Of a DNA stretch of 64,000 nucleotides, positions 44,319-55,589 are shown piece after piece; position 1 is the first letter of the stretch; every line of letters begins with the position of its first letter. The DNA comes from Polynucleobacter sinensis (GTDB taxonomy: Bacteria; Pseudomonadota; Gammaproteobacteria; Burkholderiales; Burkholderiaceae). Both the position numbers and the translations under genes were made by a program. The stretch covers positions 558,001 to 622,000 of the forward strand of contig NZ_LOJJ01000003.1 of assembly GCF_001595985.1 (NCBI RefSeq). Direction: 5' to 3'. A model generated the notes under the pieces. The model was not told where the DNA came from. It ran no database searches and saw only the letters and a list, made by a program, of their open reading frames with translations.

Positions 44319-46721
44319 TCAGACCTCTTTCTTACCCAGCATTTCCCAGGTTGCGACTACGCTATCTGGATTGAGTGAGATTGAAGTAATACCTTTAGCA
44401 ACCAACCAACGCGCAAAGTCTGGATGATCTGAAGGGCCCTGGCCACAGATACCAACATACTTATTTTGCTTACGGCAGGCATCAATTGAGCGCGCAATCA
44501 TGAATTCAACTGCAGGATCACGTTCATCAAAATCAATTGCTAGCAACTCCATTCCGGAGTCACGATCCAAACCGAGTGTCAGTTGAGTCATGTCATTAGA
44601 GCCGATAGAAAATCCATCGAAGTGCTCCAAGAACTGATCAGCCAAGATCGCATTGGATGGGATCTCGCACATCATGATGAGGCGCAGACCGTTCTCGCCA
44701 CGCTTGAGCCCAAACTTCGCCATCATATCGATCACGCGCTCAGCTTGCTTAATCGTTCTGACAAACGGCACCATAATCTCGACGTTATCAAGACCCATAT
44801 CTTCGCGAACACGCTTCATTGCTGCGCACTCTAAAGCAAAGGCCTCGCCAAAATCCGCGGATACATAGCGAGATGCACCACGGAAACCAAGCATTGGGTT
44901 CTCTTCGTCTGGCTCATAGCGAGATCCGCCAATCAGCTTTTTATATTCATTCGATTTAAAGTCAGACAAACGCACGATTACAGGCTTTGGATAGAAAGCG
45001 GCCGCAATAGTTGCAACACCTTCGACCAACTTATCTTCGTAGAATTGTCTAGGGCTCGCATAACCGCGAGCGACACTCTCTACCGCACGCTTGAGATCGG
45101 GATCAATATTTGGATACTCCAAGACTGCGCGTGGATGTACGCCAATATAGTTATTGATAATGAACTCAAGACGAGCCAAGCCAACACCGGCATTCGGGAT
45201 TTGGCAGAAATCAAATGCCAGCTGAGGATTACCAATATTCATGGTGATCTTTACTGGAATTTCTGGCAAGACACCACGAGAAACTTCTGTTACCTCGGTT
45301 TCAATTAAGCCATCATAAATATGACCTTCATCGCCCTCAGCACAGGACACAGTAACCATCATGCCATCCTGCAAATGCTCAGTAGCATCACCACAACCCA
45401 CCACTGCGGGAACACCTAACTCACGAGCAATAATCGCCGCGTGACATGTACGACCACCACGATTAGTGATAATCGCAGAAGCACGTTTCATCACTGGCTC
45501 CCAGTTTGGATCAGTCATGTCGGCAACCAAGACGTCGCCAGGTTGCACACGATCCATTTCGCTTGGATCACGAATTACACGTACTGGACCTGCACCAATT
45601 TTCTGACCAATCGCACGGCCCTTAGCCAATACCTTGGAGCTGCCTTTTAATTTGTAACGCATCTCCACTTGACCGGCAGCCTGACTCTTCACGGTCTCTG
45701 GGCGAGCCTGCAAAATGTAGATAAGGCCGTCTTTACCATCTTTACCCCACTCAATGTCCATGGGGCGACCATAGTGCTTCTCAATGATGACCGCGTACTT
45801 AGCTAACTCAGTGATATCTGCATCTTCTAGAGAAAAACGATTACGCTTTTCTGGGGTAACGTCAACAGTCACCACTTTTTCAGTCGAGCCAGCTGGAGCA
45901 AATTGCATCTGGATTAACTTAGAGCCTAAGGAGCGGCGGATGATCGCCTTCTTACCCTGCGCTAGCGTGGGCTTGAAGACATAAAACTCATCAGGATTCA
46001 CCGCGCCCTGCACTACTGTTTCACCTAAGCCATAGCTAGAGGTAATAAACACCACATCCTCAAAGCCAGATTCAGTATCAATCGTGAACATCACACCAGA
46101 AGCACCGAGATCCGAGCGCACCATACGCTGAATACCAGCAGATAGAGCCACTTCCTCATGAGCAAATCCCTTATGCACACGATAAGAAATCGCACGATCG
46201 TTATATAAAGAAGCGAATACTTCACGAATCTTCTTTAGAACGTCATCAATACCTTCTACGTTCAAAAATGTTTCTTGCTGACCAGCAAAAGAGGCGTCTG
46301 GTAAATCTTCCGCAGTTGCAGAAGAGCGAACCGCGAAAGAGCCTTTGCCAGAATCATCTAGCTTCTTAAATGCAGTACGAATCTCTTCGTCAAGGCGAGG
46401 CTGAAATGGAGCAGTCTCAATCCACTCTCGAATTTCTTTACCCGCTTCAGCCAACGCACGAACATCATCGATATTCAAATTTTCCAAGCGCTTCTGAATT
46501 CGCTCGGTCAAATTATTGTGCGCCAAAAAATCCCTAAATGCCAAAGCAGTTGTCGCAAAACCAGTTGGAACACGCACACCAGTAGAGGACAACTGAGAAA
46601 TCATTTCACCTAATGAAGCATTTTTACCCCCGACTGATTCAACATCAGTCATTCGGAGTTGCTCAAAAGGCAAAACATAGGCATTTGCTACATTGCTATT
46701 TTGTTGCTGTTGGTTGGACAT
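44319..46721 (-). CDS. ppsA: Phosphoenolpyruvate synthase (pyruvate, water dikinase)
   Basis: An 800-aa enzyme that converts pyruvate and ATP to phosphoenolpyruvate, the entry step of gluconeogenesis. The N-terminal nucleotide-binding domain begins [11 protein letters not shown]. The swivelling domain holds the phosphohistidine in [10 protein letters not shown] (about residue 430), and the C-terminal barrel contains the [18 protein letters not shown] motif. The ATG at 46721 follows AGAGAG; an upstream open frame adds 15 unrelated residues and is rejected. The divergent ppsR gene makes the kinase/phosphorylase that switches PpsA off and on by phosphorylating the Thr next to that His. Confidence 0.96.
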   Translation of the reverse strand: MSNQQQQNSNVANAYVLPFEQLRMTDVESVGGKNASLGEMISQLSSTGVRVPTGFATTALAFRDFLAHNNLTERIQKRLENLNIDDVRALAEAGKEIREWIETAPFQPRLDEEIRTAFKKLDDSGKGSFAVRSSATAEDLPDASFAGQQETFLNVEGIDDVLKKIREVFASLYNDRAISYRVHKGFAHEEVALSAGIQRMVRSDLGASGVMFTIDTESGFEDVVFITSSYGLGETVVQGAVNPDEFYVFKPTLAQGKKAIIRRSLGSKLIQMQFAPAGSTEKVVTVDVTPEKRNRFSLEDADITELAKYAVIIEKHYGRPMDIEWGKDGKDGLIYILQARPETVKSQAAGQVEMRYKLKGSSKVLAKGRAIGQKIGAGPVRVIRDPSEMDRVQPGDVLVADMTDPNWEPVMKRASAIITNRGGRTCHAAIIARELGVPAVVGCGDATEHLQDGMMVTVSCAEGDEGHIYDGLIETEVTEVSRGVLPEIPVKITMNIGNPQLAFDFCQIPNAGVGLARLEFIINNYIGVHPRAVLEYPNIDPDLKRAVESVARGYASPRQFYEDKLVEGVATIAAAFYPKPVIVRLSDFKSNEYKKLIGGSRYEPDEENPMLGFRGASRYVSADFGEAFALECAAMKRVREDMGLDNVEIMVPFVRTIKQAERVIDMMAKFGLKRGENGLRLIMMCEIPSNAILADQFLEHFDGFSIGSNDMTQLTLGLDRDSGMELLAIDFDERDPAVEFMIARSIDACRKQNKYVGICGQGPSDHPDFARWLVAKGITSISLNPDSVVATWEMLGKKEV

Positions 46722-46827
46722 AAAATACTCTCTAAAGATAAGGAAACCGGTCGAGCGGCCACACAAAATGCGGCATACTTCATTAACTACATATTGTAGT
46801 GCTGACTACGACTTTTAGGCCAACATC

Positions 46828-47655
46828 ATGTCTACCCAAACCCGCATTGTTTTTATTGTTTCTGATGGCACCGGAATTACCGCCGAGAACTTCAGCCAAT
46901 CGATTTTGGCTCAATTTGAGGCCACTTTTAAGCATATTCGAGTCCCTTTTGTAGATAGCCTCGACAAAGCTCATGAAGCCGTCTCCAGCATTAATCAAGC
47001 TGCCGTTAAATACGGCGTTCAACCCATTGTTTTCACTACCCTAGTCAATCCTGAACTCAATGCAATCGTTGGGAAAGCCAATGGCTTGATTCTGGATATG
47101 TTCCAGACCTTCGTAGCCCCACTAGAGCAGGCCCTAGGAATTAAATCAACCCATGCGATGAACCGCCTACACCACAATGCGGATACTGAGGCTTACAAGA
47201 ACCGTATTGAGGCGATTAATTATTCCCTGGCACACGACGACGGCCAATCCAATAAAAACCTGGCTGAAGCTGACGTCATTTTGGTTGGAATCTCCCGGGT
47301 TGGCAAAACACCAACCAGCCTTTATCTTGCAATGCAATACGGGATGAAGGCGGCTAATTACCCACTCATTCCTGAAGATTTTGAGCGCGGACAACTGCCT
47401 AAGGATTTGGTTCCCTACCGTCATAAAATCTTTGGGCTAATGATCGACGCCGAACGATTATCTGAAATTCGTAATGAACGTCGCCCAGGCAGCAACTACG
47501 CCAAATTAGAAAACTGCCGCTACGAAATTAACGAGGCGACCGCCATGATGAAAAAGGAATCGATTCCTTGGGTGGTAACTACCAGTAAGTCGATTGAAGA
47601 GATCGCCACTACCGTTCTACAGTCCATTAAGTCGGATAAAACGATTTTGGGCTAA
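46828..47655 (+). CDS. ppsR: PEP synthase regulatory protein (kinase/pyrophosphorylase)
   Basis: A 275-aa bifunctional regulator (DUF299 family) that inactivates PEP synthase by ADP-dependent phosphorylation and reactivates it by phosphate-dependent removal. The N-terminal F-I-V-S-D-G-T-G-I-T-A-E is the family signature and the P-loop G-I-S-R-V-G-K-T lies at 154-161. Length is typical. It is divergent from ppsA, its substrate, 106 bases apart, so both promoters lie there. It converges on the RNA methyltransferase gene, nine bases away. Confidence 0.95.
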   Translation: MSTQTRIVFIVSDGTGITAENFSQSILAQFEATFKHIRVPFVDSLDKAHEAVSSINQAAVKYGVQPIVFTTLVNPELNAIVGKANGLILDMFQTFVAPLEQALGIKSTHAMNRLHHNADTEAYKNRIEAINYSLAHDDGQSNKNLAEADVILVGISRVGKTPTSLYLAMQYGMKAANYPLIPEDFERGQLPKDLVPYRHKIFGLMIDAERLSEIRNERRPGSNYAKLENCRYEINEATAMMKKESIPWVVTTSKSIEEIATTVLQSIKSDKTILG

Positions 47656-47664
47656 ACCTCGTAC

Positions 47665-48492
47665 TTAAGAGTTGCGGCGAACGCGTACCGTTTCAAATAA
47701 ACAAATTGCTGCTGCAGTAGAAACGTTGAGCGACTCCACACGGGGATCAATTGGAATTGCGACCCCTTTGGCTTGATCCATCAGATCTTCAGAGACTCCT
47801 TGGCCCTCGCTTCCCATTACCCAAGCTACAGGATGAATCAATACCTTGGGCATATTGAATAAGTCTAACTCACCATCGGCTGTAGCAGCCAACAAAGGCG
47901 CAGTAACCGCACTCAAAACCTGTTGATTTGACCAGCCTTCGTACAGATCAAGTAAGCGATGAGCCCCCATACCAGCGCGCAATACCTTGCTTGACCACAA
48001 ATGTGCACAGCCAGCCAGAGCTATCACCCGAGTAAAACCCGCTGCCGCTGCAGTACGTAAGATAGCTCCAACATTACCAGCATCCTGAATGCGATCCAAA
48101 ATGATCACGTCGCCACTCATTGTGGCGACCGAATTTTGCGGATTGAATACGGTTTGAGGAAGATCCAATAATCCCGCAATCTGAGGAGCGTTTACTAAGT
48201 CACTGAGCAAATCCCATAAGCCTTTATCCAATTGATAGACGCGAGTTTCGGGACAAATCTCCACATGGTCGTATACGGCTTGTGCAATCTCCGGATTTTG
48301 CAAACCTAACTCTGAAGTAATTAGTGTTTTCAAGGTCGGACTACCAACCCAGGTTTGCACCAGATGAATTCCCTCAAGCAAGGCCTGGCCACACGCGAGT
48401 CTCGCCTTTTGCCCTTTTGAGCCAGTTGCCTGCAAGAGACGGATCTCCTTAAAAAGGGTGTTTTCTTTTGAGGAGATGAATTCAATTTTCAT
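47665..48492 (-). CDS. TrmH/SpoU family RNA 2'-O-methyltransferase
   Basis: A 275-aa SPOUT-class RNA methyltransferase. The N-terminal domain (about 1-110) resembles the L30-like substrate-binding domain. The SPOUT core shows the motif D-R-I-Q-D-A-G-N-V-G-A-I-L-R-T-A-A-A-A-G, then W-V-M-G-S-E-G-Q-G-V and L-N-V-S-T-A-A-A-I-C-L-F-E, the trefoil-knot SAM-binding motifs. It acts on rRNA or tRNA, but the target nucleotide cannot be predicted from sequence. It follows rnhB by eight bases at the end of the lpx operon, a neighbourhood common in this lineage. Confidence 0.9.
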   Translation of the reverse strand: MKIEFISSKENTLFKEIRLLQATGSKGQKARLACGQALLEGIHLVQTWVGSPTLKTLITSELGLQNPEIAQAVYDHVEICPETRVYQLDKGLWDLLSDLVNAPQIAGLLDLPQTVFNPQNSVATMSGDVIILDRIQDAGNVGAILRTAAAAGFTRVIALAGCAHLWSSKVLRAGMGAHRLLDLYEGWSNQQVLSAVTAPLLAATADGELDLFNMPKVLIHPVAWVMGSEGQGVSEDLMDQAKGVAIPIDPRVESLNVSTAAAICLFETVRVRRNS

Positions 48493-48500
48493 AGCGTGGA

Positions 48501-49094
48501 TTATCGACTATGAAGGGCTAAGACATTGCGCACGGGCGAGAAGCTACGGCGATGCTCGGAGCACGCACCAAACTCCTGTAAGGCGGCAAAATGCGCTTCC
48601 GTTGGATATCCCATATGCTGGGCAAAGCCATACTGTGGATACAGCTCATGCAAAGCCATCATCTGACGGTCTCGAGTGACCTTAGCCAAAATAGAGGCAG
48701 CAGAAATTGCCGGCTCCTTTGCATCACCCTTCACTATCGCCTCGGCAGATATAGGCAACTCTGGACAGCGATTACCGTCAATCAGCGCTTTATCAGGCCA
48801 CCCCCCTAAACGCGAAGTAAGATCTTCGATTGCCCTGCGCATTGCTAGCATGGTTGCTTGCAAGATATTGATCTCGTCAATCTCTACGGAACTTGCCTCG
48901 CCAATGCCCCAGGCCTTTGCCTTGCGTTGAATTTGTTCGAATAAAAATTCACGCCGAGCAGCAGATAGCTTTTTGGAGTCTTTTAGCCCCTCGATAGGGC
49001 TATTGGGATCTAGTACTACTGCACCAGCTACCACTGAACCCGCCAATGGCCCCCGACCTGCTTCATCAACACCGCAGACCCAAATCACACTCAC
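48501..49094 (-). CDS. rnhB: Ribonuclease HII
   Basis: A 197-aa type 2 RNase H that cuts RNA in RNA-DNA hybrids and removes misincorporated ribonucleotides. The active-site acidic residues are in [12 protein letters not shown] near the N-terminus, A-L-I-D-G-N in the middle and [11 protein letters not shown] near residue 135. The start is GTG at 49094 and overlaps the lpxB stop (GTGA). It belongs to the lpxD-fabZ-lpxA-lpxB-rnhB run, standard in proteobacteria. Confidence 0.96.
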   Translation of the reverse strand: MSVIWVCGVDEAGRGPLAGSVVAGAVVLDPNSPIEGLKDSKKLSAARREFLFEQIQRKAKAWGIGEASSVEIDEINILQATMLAMRRAIEDLTSRLGGWPDKALIDGNRCPELPISAEAIVKGDAKEPAISAASILAKVTRDRQMMALHELYPQYGFAQHMGYPTEAHFAALQEFGACSEHRRSFSPVRNVLALHSR

Positions 49095-50293
49095 GCATTA
49101 ACCCTATTTTTAACGGAAGTGATAGTTTGCGCTACAGCCTGAGCCACTAACAGACCTGTTGGGCGACGCAAGGTCTCATGCATTTGAGCAAAACGTGTCT
49201 TCAACTGACTAACCTTACTGGGATTATTTAGCCATCCTAATACTGCATCGGCTAGCTTGCTAGGAGTAGCGTCATCTTGAAGTAACTCGGGAACAACAAA
49301 CTCGCCGCACAAAATATTAGGCAGCCCTACGTAAGGCAAATAACCTTGACGCTTCATAATTTGCGCCGTTAACCAGGGCACCTTATAGGAAATCACCATG
49401 GGTTTTTTCCAAAGCGCAGCTTGTAAAGTAGCGGTGCCACTAGCAATCAATACAACATCAGCAGCCTCCAGCACCGCATCGGCTTCACCATCAATCAAAT
49501 GAATATCTAGCGTTGGAGATTTCTCTTGAGTAGCTTTCAGCAAGCTCTCCAGGGGAGCACGTAAACGCGGTGTCGCGACCGGAATTACAAAATGTAGAAT
49601 CTGGCCTGGCATGCGCCTAGAAAGCTCGACCATGGTTTCAAAAAAGACTGGTGCAATGAGTTCAATCTCCGACCCACGACTGCCTGGCAGTACGGAGATA
49701 ACAATTCCACTCAAAGCATTGGCAGGAAGACTGAGGGATTTCTCAATTCTTTGTTTGGCAGACGCGGCATTTGGCTCAAGCGGTATCTCACTTGCCAAGG
49801 GGTGCCCTACATATGTTGCCTTGATGCCCGCCCGCTCATAGATTTCGGTTTCAAAGGGAAAGATGCAAAGCATACGCTCTACCGCCTGTTTGATCTTAGT
49901 AATGCGACCCGCTCGCCAAGCCCAAATAGATGGGGAAACAAAGTGCAAGGTAGGGATTCCAGCCTTACGTAGGGCAAGCTCTACCCCCAAATTAAAGTCA
50001 GGAGCATCAATACCCAGATACACATCTGGCCGACCCTCACCCAACAAATTAGCAATCAGTTCTTTGCGAAGTTTGAGAATGGCAGGAAGTTGCTTGATTG
50101 CTTCAACATAACCACGAACACTCAAAGTCTCCATCGGCCAATCTGAGCGCAGACCTTCAGCCTGCATGCGTGGCCCGCCAATGCCATACACCTCTAGATT
50201 GGAAGTGTCCGGAATTTGTCTAAGAGCACTCAATACTGGCGCAGCCAGTAGATCGCCTGAAGGCTCACCAGCAACACAAGCAAGTTTGGCCAC
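49091..50293 (-). CDS. lpxB: Lipid-A-disaccharide synthase
   Basis: A 400-aa GT-B glycosyltransferase (GT19) on the cytoplasmic face of the inner membrane, which joins UDP-diacylglucosamine to lipid X to make the lipid A disaccharide. The N-terminal A-G-E-P-S-G-D-L and the later [11 protein letters not shown] and [11 protein letters not shown] motifs are typical. The start is GTG at 50293, 12 bases after the lpxA stop. It is the fourth of the consecutive lipid A genes (lpxD, fabZ, lpxA, lpxB) in this operon. Confidence 0.96.
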   Translation of the reverse strand: MAKLACVAGEPSGDLLAAPVLSALRQIPDTSNLEVYGIGGPRMQAEGLRSDWPMETLSVRGYVEAIKQLPAILKLRKELIANLLGEGRPDVYLGIDAPDFNLGVELALRKAGIPTLHFVSPSIWAWRAGRITKIKQAVERMLCIFPFETEIYERAGIKATYVGHPLASEIPLEPNAASAKQRIEKSLSLPANALSGIVISVLPGSRGSEIELIAPVFFETMVELSRRMPGQILHFVIPVATPRLRAPLESLLKATQEKSPTLDIHLIDGEADAVLEAADVVLIASGTATLQAALWKKPMVISYKVPWLTAQIMKRQGYLPYVGLPNILCGEFVVPELLQDDATPSKLADAVLGWLNNPSKVSQLKTRFAQMHETLRRPTGLLVAQAVAQTITSVKNRVNA

Positions 50294-50305
50294 TAGAGCT
50301 TTTCT

Positions 50306-51103
50306 TTAACGAATAATACCGCGTGTTGAGGCGGCGATAAAGTCGTGAAACTCGGTCAGCTTTTCCGCAGTCGCAGTATCGGATGAGCTAGCAATAACCA
50401 TCTTCTGAATTTCCGTCTTTGCCTCTTCAAAACTCAGACCATCTTTATAAAGAACCTTGTACGCCTGACGCAAAGCAGAAATCGTTTCACTTGAGAAACC
50501 GCGACGCTTCAGGCCCTCAACGTTAATGCCATGAGGAGAGGCTTTATCACCCGCCGCAATCACAAATGGCGGAATATCTTGCACCAAGGCAGAAGCACCA
50601 CCAAGCATCGCGTGTTGACCAATACGAACAAACTGATGAACGCCCGACATGCCACCCATGATTGCCCAATCACTCACCTTCACATGACCTGCAATTTGCG
50701 CATTGCTCGAGAAAATCGTGTGATTACCAATTTGGCAATCGTGCGCAATATGTACATAAGCCATAATCCAATTGTCATTACCAATACGAGTAATGCCTTC
50801 ATCCTGAGATGTGCCTGTATGGATAGTTGTGAACTCACGAATCGTATTGCGATCGCCAATAATGAGCTGGGTCGGCTCTCCACGGTACTTCATATCTTGC
50901 GGTGCGCCACCAATCGCCGCGAAATGGGCAAAGTGATTCTCTTTGCCAATCGTAGTGTGCCCCTCGATTACAGTATGCGAACCCACCTTGCTACCAGCGC
51001 CAATTTTGACATTGGGGCCAATAACAGAATAAGGGCCAACCTCAACATCATTAGCGAGTTCGGCCTTGCTATCAACAATGGCAGAAGTATGAATTCGGGT
51101 CAT
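50306..51103 (-). CDS. lpxA: UDP-N-acetylglucosamine acyltransferase
   Basis: A 265-aa left-handed beta-helix acyltransferase that catalyses the first step of lipid A synthesis, adding an acyl chain from ACP to the 3-OH of UDP-GlcNAc. Hexapeptide repeats run through the first two thirds ([14 protein letters not shown]). The catalytic His lies in [10 protein letters not shown] or nearby, and the C-terminus is the helical domain. The ATG at 51103 overlaps the fabZ stop (TGATG); the longer frame to 51130 overlaps fabZ and is rejected. Confidence 0.96.
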   Translation of the reverse strand: MTRIHTSAIVDSKAELANDVEVGPYSVIGPNVKIGAGSKVGSHTVIEGHTTIGKENHFAHFAAIGGAPQDMKYRGEPTQLIIGDRNTIREFTTIHTGTSQDEGITRIGNDNWIMAYVHIAHDCQIGNHTIFSSNAQIAGHVKVSDWAIMGGMSGVHQFVRIGQHAMLGGASALVQDIPPFVIAAGDKASPHGINVEGLKRRGFSSETISALRQAYKVLYKDGLSFEEAKTEIQKMVIASSSDTATAEKLTEFHDFIAASTRGIIR

Positions 51104-51552
51104 CAAGCGCCTTTCGTACGTACCGCACAAGTAATGTTGGCTTCAGCGGCCAGCTCTCCATCTACAGTAGCTTGCACTTGAAACTTATAAATTCCAGCAC
51201 GCTCACGCTCTAACTTTGCAGTCATGATGAGCTGGTCTCCAGGCAATACAGGCTTTTTGAAGCGGGCGCCGTCAATACCGGCAAAATAATAAATCGCATT
51301 TTCTTCCCTGACTTCAGAGAAAGTGAGCAAGGCAGCAGTTTGGGCCAATGCTTCAATAATTAACACCCCTGGCATCACTGGAAAATCTGGAAAATGCCCT
51401 TGAAAGAAAGGCTCATTCATCGTCACATTTTTCAGTGCCGTAATACTTTGGCGAGGCTCAATCTCTAAAACACGGTCTACCAATAAAAAAGGATAACGAT
51501 GCGGCAATAACTTCAAGATCTGATTGATATCGATGGCGATGGGTTTGCTCAT
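51103..51552 (-). CDS. fabZ: 3-hydroxyacyl-[acyl-carrier-protein] dehydratase
   Basis: A 149-aa hot-dog-fold dehydratase of fatty acid synthesis, which also sets the pool of 3-hydroxyacyl-ACP used by LpxA and LpxD. The catalytic His sits in [15 protein letters not shown] and the Glu in I-I-E-A-L-A-Q-T. Length is standard. It overlaps lpxA and follows lpxD, so fatty acid and lipid A synthesis are co-expressed, a classical arrangement. Confidence 0.97.
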   Translation of the reverse strand: MSKPIAIDINQILKLLPHRYPFLLVDRVLEIEPRQSITALKNVTMNEPFFQGHFPDFPVMPGVLIIEALAQTAALLTFSEVREENAIYYFAGIDGARFKKPVLPGDQLIMTAKLERERAGIYKFQVQATVDGELAAEANITCAVRTKGA

Positions 51553-51621
51553 GTATTTACCTACTGATTAAAGTTTCTAGACTAAAGTTGCAAATGAATA
51601 TGGGTGGTGATCTAAATAAAT

Positions 51622-52689
51622 TTAAGACTCAGAACTCTTAGACTTATCTAATAGGCGTAAGCGTTGACGTATTTTATCTAGCCCACGCAGAATAGCCGCA
51701 TTTTTCTCCCAAGCGCTATGCAACATTGACGGGTACACACCCGTGAAATGCTGACCAGGCTCAGTAATTGAGCGAATAATTGAGGTGTTTCCAGAAACCG
51801 TTGTTCTATCAGCAATGGTGAGATGGCCTGCAAAGTTAGCGGCACCACCAATGATGCAGAAGTTTCCGATTTTGGTGCTTCCAGAGATTGCAGCGCAACC
51901 CGCAATGACACAGCAACTTCCCACCATCACGTTATGCGCGATTTGCACCTGGTTATCGATCTTCGTGCCCGCACCAATCACCGTATCAGTCATAGCGCCA
52001 CGATCAATAGTGGTGGATGCGCCAATCTCTACATCATTACCAATACTGACACCGCCCGTTTGAGGGATCTTGACCCACTCACCGCCAGTAGAAGAAAAAT
52101 CAGGGGCAAATCCAAAGCCATCCGCACCAATGACTGCACCACTATGGATGATGCATCGTTCGCCGATTTTTGAATCTGAATAGATCGACACATTGGGATA
52201 AATTAAAGAATCACCACCAACGATGGAATTTCTAGCAATAGCGGTATTGCCTAGCACTACCACCCTCTCCCCTAAATTCACGCCTGGACCTATTTGAACG
52301 AATGGACCAATATGACATGAAGCTGGAACCACTGCAGAGGCATCTATAGCAGCGCTTGGATGAATTCCAGGCGCATGAATAGGGGCAGAAGCTTTAGCAA
52401 AAAATTGCGCCATTCTTGCAAAGGTGGCATATGGATTTTTAGCTACAAAGTAAATCCTTTGGGTAGAATTTTTACCGGGATTTGCCTGCAGAAACTCCAA
52501 ATCAGCTTTGCTCACAATCAAGGCGCCAGCAGCGCTATCACTAGCCTGTTGGCGATAGAGCGGATTGGAGAGAAATGAGATTTCACTTGCTTGAGCTCGC
52601 TCGAGAGGAGCGAGACCCAAAAGCGCAAGGGAGTCATCCCCCACCAAGCTTACTTCAAACTGTTCGGCCAGCTCGATGGCGGTTGGCAT
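51622..52689 (-). CDS. lpxD: UDP-3-O-(3-hydroxyacyl)glucosamine N-acyltransferase
   Basis: A 355-aa trimeric acyltransferase for the third step of lipid A synthesis. The N-terminal domain (about 1-100) binds the nucleotide, then hexapeptide repeats form a left-handed beta-helix (from [13 protein letters not shown]). The catalytic His is in [10 protein letters not shown] near residue 245, and the C-terminus is a helix. It lies five bases after ompH and 69 bases before fabZ. Confidence 0.96.
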   Translation of the reverse strand: MPTAIELAEQFEVSLVGDDSLALLGLAPLERAQASEISFLSNPLYRQQASDSAAGALIVSKADLEFLQANPGKNSTQRIYFVAKNPYATFARMAQFFAKASAPIHAPGIHPSAAIDASAVVPASCHIGPFVQIGPGVNLGERVVVLGNTAIARNSIVGGDSLIYPNVSIYSDSKIGERCIIHSGAVIGADGFGFAPDFSSTGGEWVKIPQTGGVSIGNDVEIGASTTIDRGAMTDTVIGAGTKIDNQVQIAHNVMVGSCCVIAGCAAISGSTKIGNFCIIGGAANFAGHLTIADRTTVSGNTSIIRSITEPGQHFTGVYPSMLHSAWEKNAAILRGLDKIRQRLRLLDKSKSSES

Positions 52690-52694
52690 AAAAC

Positions 52695-53222
52695 TTATTT
52701 AAGGCTATTTAAGGCCTTGATGACATCATCAGTGACATCCACCTTAGGATTTGCGTAGGCTGGATCCTGAATAATGACATCAATCTTTCTTTGATCGGCA
52801 ATTTGCTTCAGAGCCTGATTTGCTTTTTCAGCAATCTTGGCGCGCTCCTCAAAGTTCCTCTGATTTAAGTCTTCAGTGTACTCACGTTGCTTGCGTTGCA
52901 GTTCGCGATCCTGGTCAGACAACTCGCGTTGACGTCGAACACGCTCGGCTTCTGACATGACAGCTGAGTCACGATCAAGCTTTTCAGCAGCAGATTTAAT
53001 TTTTTGAGCGCTGTCACGAATTTCATTTTGACGCTTCATGAACTCATTCTGCAATTTTGTCTGGCTAGCTTTAGCCATATTAGATTCGTTGAAAACCTTT
53101 TCAACGTTCACTGCTGCCACTCTAGTACCAGCATCTTGGGCAAAAGACTGTGGCAGAGTAATAGCTGAAATTAGGGCCATTAAGCCGAACTGAATCCATT
53201 TAGAAGATTGACGAAGCTTCAT
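52695..53222 (-). CDS. ompH: OmpH/Skp periplasmic chaperone
   Basis: About 175 aa. A signal peptide ([12 protein letters not shown] then a hydrophobic stretch ending S-F-A-Q-D) directs it to the periplasm. The mature protein starts with the [10 protein letters not shown] strand and has a long, highly charged coiled coil (about 60-140), the tentacles of Skp that hold unfolded outer-membrane proteins. The ATG at 53222 has AAGGAAAG upstream and is preferred over a TTG six codons earlier. It follows bamA, whose complex inserts the same clients. Confidence 0.93.
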   Translation of the reverse strand: MKLRQSSKWIQFGLMALISAITLPQSFAQDAGTRVAAVNVEKVFNESNMAKASQTKLQNEFMKRQNEIRDSAQKIKSAAEKLDRDSAVMSEAERVRRQRELSDQDRELQRKQREYTEDLNQRNFEERAKIAEKANQALKQIADQRKIDVIIQDPAYANPKVDVTDDVIKALNSLK

Positions 53223-53240
53223 AAAACTTTCCTTAAACAA

Positions 53241-55589
53241 TTAAAACGCTGTACCCACTTGGAACTGCAAACGCTGGATATTATCCGTTGGTAATGATTT
53301 GATCGGGATACCATAACTGAATTTTAGCGGGCCCAATGGTGATATCCATGATAAACCTAAGCCATAAGAATATCGCAGGACCAAATTGATATTCTCTCCG
53401 TAGACATTACCACCGTCCACGAATCCGAATACTCTCAGGGTTTTGTCTATGCCAGAGCCAGGAACAGGGACGGTGTACTCTACGTTGGTGACAATCTTGG
53501 ACTGCCCGCCGGTAGGCTGGTTTAAACCAGTATAAGTATTGAGGTATGTTGGCCCCAAAGATCCTGGCGCATAGCCCCGAACCGATCCAATACCACCCAC
53601 ATAGTAGTTTTTGGTAATCGGGAAAGGATATTTACCATAAGCCTCACCATAACCAACCTCTCCATTAAAGGACAAGATATTACCTTTTGAGAATGAATGG
53701 TATTTTTGGTACTGACCAAAAAGACGATAGAACATCATATTACCCACCGGAGTACCCACTTCGGCATTTAATTGCTGCAGCGATCCTGTAGATGGTATTA
53801 ATGCACTGTCTCTTCCGTCGCGCGACCAACCAACGGTAATTGGAACGTTATAAGTATTCAATGTCGCTGGATAGCCGGGAGAAGCAGCCCCGTAGTCGAT
53901 CATGTAATTCAAATATGGCTGTGGCGTATTTTGGGTTGACTTAATCTGAAACACCTCAATACCCGTTCCAAAGAACACGCGATCAACTTCTGTGTACGGC
54001 ACACCAAATTTAATATTTGAGCCAATCGACTTAATTTGATAATCTGGATCACCGGTGTAATACAAGGGCTTAGAAGAGCGGTAGAACAAATCGGTGTAGC
54101 GACTAATCCCCTCTTCGGTAAAGTAAGGATCGTAGTTGGATAAAGCCAAGCTTTGGTTGATCTTACCAAGTGACATATTTAGACCAACCGCGGTTCCCGT
54201 ACCAAAAGCATTGTCTTGATTAATACCGGCAGACAAAATTAACTTTTCCGTTGATGAAAAGCCTGCACCAACGGTAATTGCACCTGTTGGTTTTTCTGTG
54301 ACTTTCACATTCACGTCAACCTGATCGGGAGATCCAGGGACATCCTGCGTTGATACATCGGTCTCGGTAAAGTAACCCAAGCGACCTAAGCGCTTTTTAG
54401 ATAAATCAATCTTTTCACTATCGAACCAAGAACTCTCAAACTGACGCATCTCGCGACGAATCACCATATCCCGAGTCTTAGCATTGCCAGTGACATTAAC
54501 CTGCCGAACGTAGACACGGCGACCTGGATCAATAACAAGCGTTAGATCGACCTCGCTGAGATCACGGCGAATATCAGGCTGAGGATTAATGGTGGCGAAT
54601 GCGTAGCCGTATGAACCTAAAATTTCTGCAATCGACTTGGTGCTCTCAGTCAACTTCGCCGATGAGAATGTATCGCCGGGCTTTAGCGTCACCAATTGCA
54701 TTAGCTCTGCGTCTTTGCCCAGTAATTCACCAGCAAGACGCACATCCTTAACGGTGAACTTGTTGCCCTCCTGTATGCTGATCGTGAGGTAAATCCCTTT
54801 TTTGTCTGGAGTAATCGAGACTTGTGTCGACTCAATTACAAACTCCAAATAACCACGATTAAGGTAGTAAGAGCGAATATTCTCCAGGTCAGCAGTCAGC
54901 TTCTGTTTTGAATATAAATTGTCTTTGCTATACCAAGATAGCCAGCCACCCGTCTTTAACTGCATCTCACTCCTAAGAGTGCTTTCACTAAAGACCTTAT
55001 TACCGATGAAATTAATTTCTTCGATTTTTGCTACCGGACCTTCATCAATATTGAAATAGACGGCAACTTGATTACGTTCAACGGGGGTCACAGTGGCAAC
55101 AATTTCAGCTGCATAGAGACCTTTACCGACATAGGCACGCTTGAGTTCTTGCTCCGCCTTATCGATCAAAGCCTTGTCGTAGAAGCGCGCCTCAGCAACA
55201 CCAACAGCCTTTAGAGATTTTCGAATAGTTTCTTGATCAAACTCTTTCATCCCAGTAAATTCGATTCGAGAGATGGTTGGTCGCTCTTCAACAATCACAA
55301 TCAATACATTACCTTGCGCTTGTATCTGAACATCTCGAAAGAATCCAGTGCTATAGAGCGCTTTAATCGCTTCAGCACCCTTCTCTTGCGTAAAGGTATC
55401 CCCCACTTGAACTGGGAGGTAACTAAATACCGTACCAGGCTCTACGCGCTGCAGACCCTCAATACGAATATCTTTAATGGCAAAGGAATCAGCGGCTTGG
55501 GCGTGAAGACTGAGGCCAGCAGCAATAATTAGGGCAGCCTGAGCAAGCAATCGGATTGCCGCACGAAAAGAGAGTTTCAAAAAATTCAA
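53241..55589 (-). CDS. bamA: Outer membrane protein assembly factor BamA
   Basis: A 782-aa Omp85 protein, the core of the machine that folds beta-barrels into the outer membrane. A signal peptide (to about residue 32) is followed by five POTRA domains (about 35-440, first I-K-D-I-R-I-E-G-L-Q-R-V) and a 16-strand barrel ending in F-Q-V-G-T-A-F with a C-terminal Phe. The barrel's V-R-G-Y-A-P-G-S-L-G-P region is the V-R-G-F/Y motif of loop 6. The start is TTG at 55589 overlapping the rseP stop (TTGA). It is located between rseP and ompH, as usual. Confidence 0.96.
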   Translation of the reverse strand: MNFLKLSFRAAIRLLAQAALIIAAGLSLHAQAADSFAIKDIRIEGLQRVEPGTVFSYLPVQVGDTFTQEKGAEAIKALYSTGFFRDVQIQAQGNVLIVIVEERPTISRIEFTGMKEFDQETIRKSLKAVGVAEARFYDKALIDKAEQELKRAYVGKGLYAAEIVATVTPVERNQVAVYFNIDEGPVAKIEEINFIGNKVFSESTLRSEMQLKTGGWLSWYSKDNLYSKQKLTADLENIRSYYLNRGYLEFVIESTQVSITPDKKGIYLTISIQEGNKFTVKDVRLAGELLGKDAELMQLVTLKPGDTFSSAKLTESTKSIAEILGSYGYAFATINPQPDIRRDLSEVDLTLVIDPGRRVYVRQVNVTGNAKTRDMVIRREMRQFESSWFDSEKIDLSKKRLGRLGYFTETDVSTQDVPGSPDQVDVNVKVTEKPTGAITVGAGFSSTEKLILSAGINQDNAFGTGTAVGLNMSLGKINQSLALSNYDPYFTEEGISRYTDLFYRSSKPLYYTGDPDYQIKSIGSNIKFGVPYTEVDRVFFGTGIEVFQIKSTQNTPQPYLNYMIDYGAASPGYPATLNTYNVPITVGWSRDGRDSALIPSTGSLQQLNAEVGTPVGNMMFYRLFGQYQKYHSFSKGNILSFNGEVGYGEAYGKYPFPITKNYYVGGIGSVRGYAPGSLGPTYLNTYTGLNQPTGGQSKIVTNVEYTVPVPGSGIDKTLRVFGFVDGGNVYGENINLVLRYSYGLGLSWISPLGPLKFSYGIPIKSLPTDNIQRLQFQVGTAF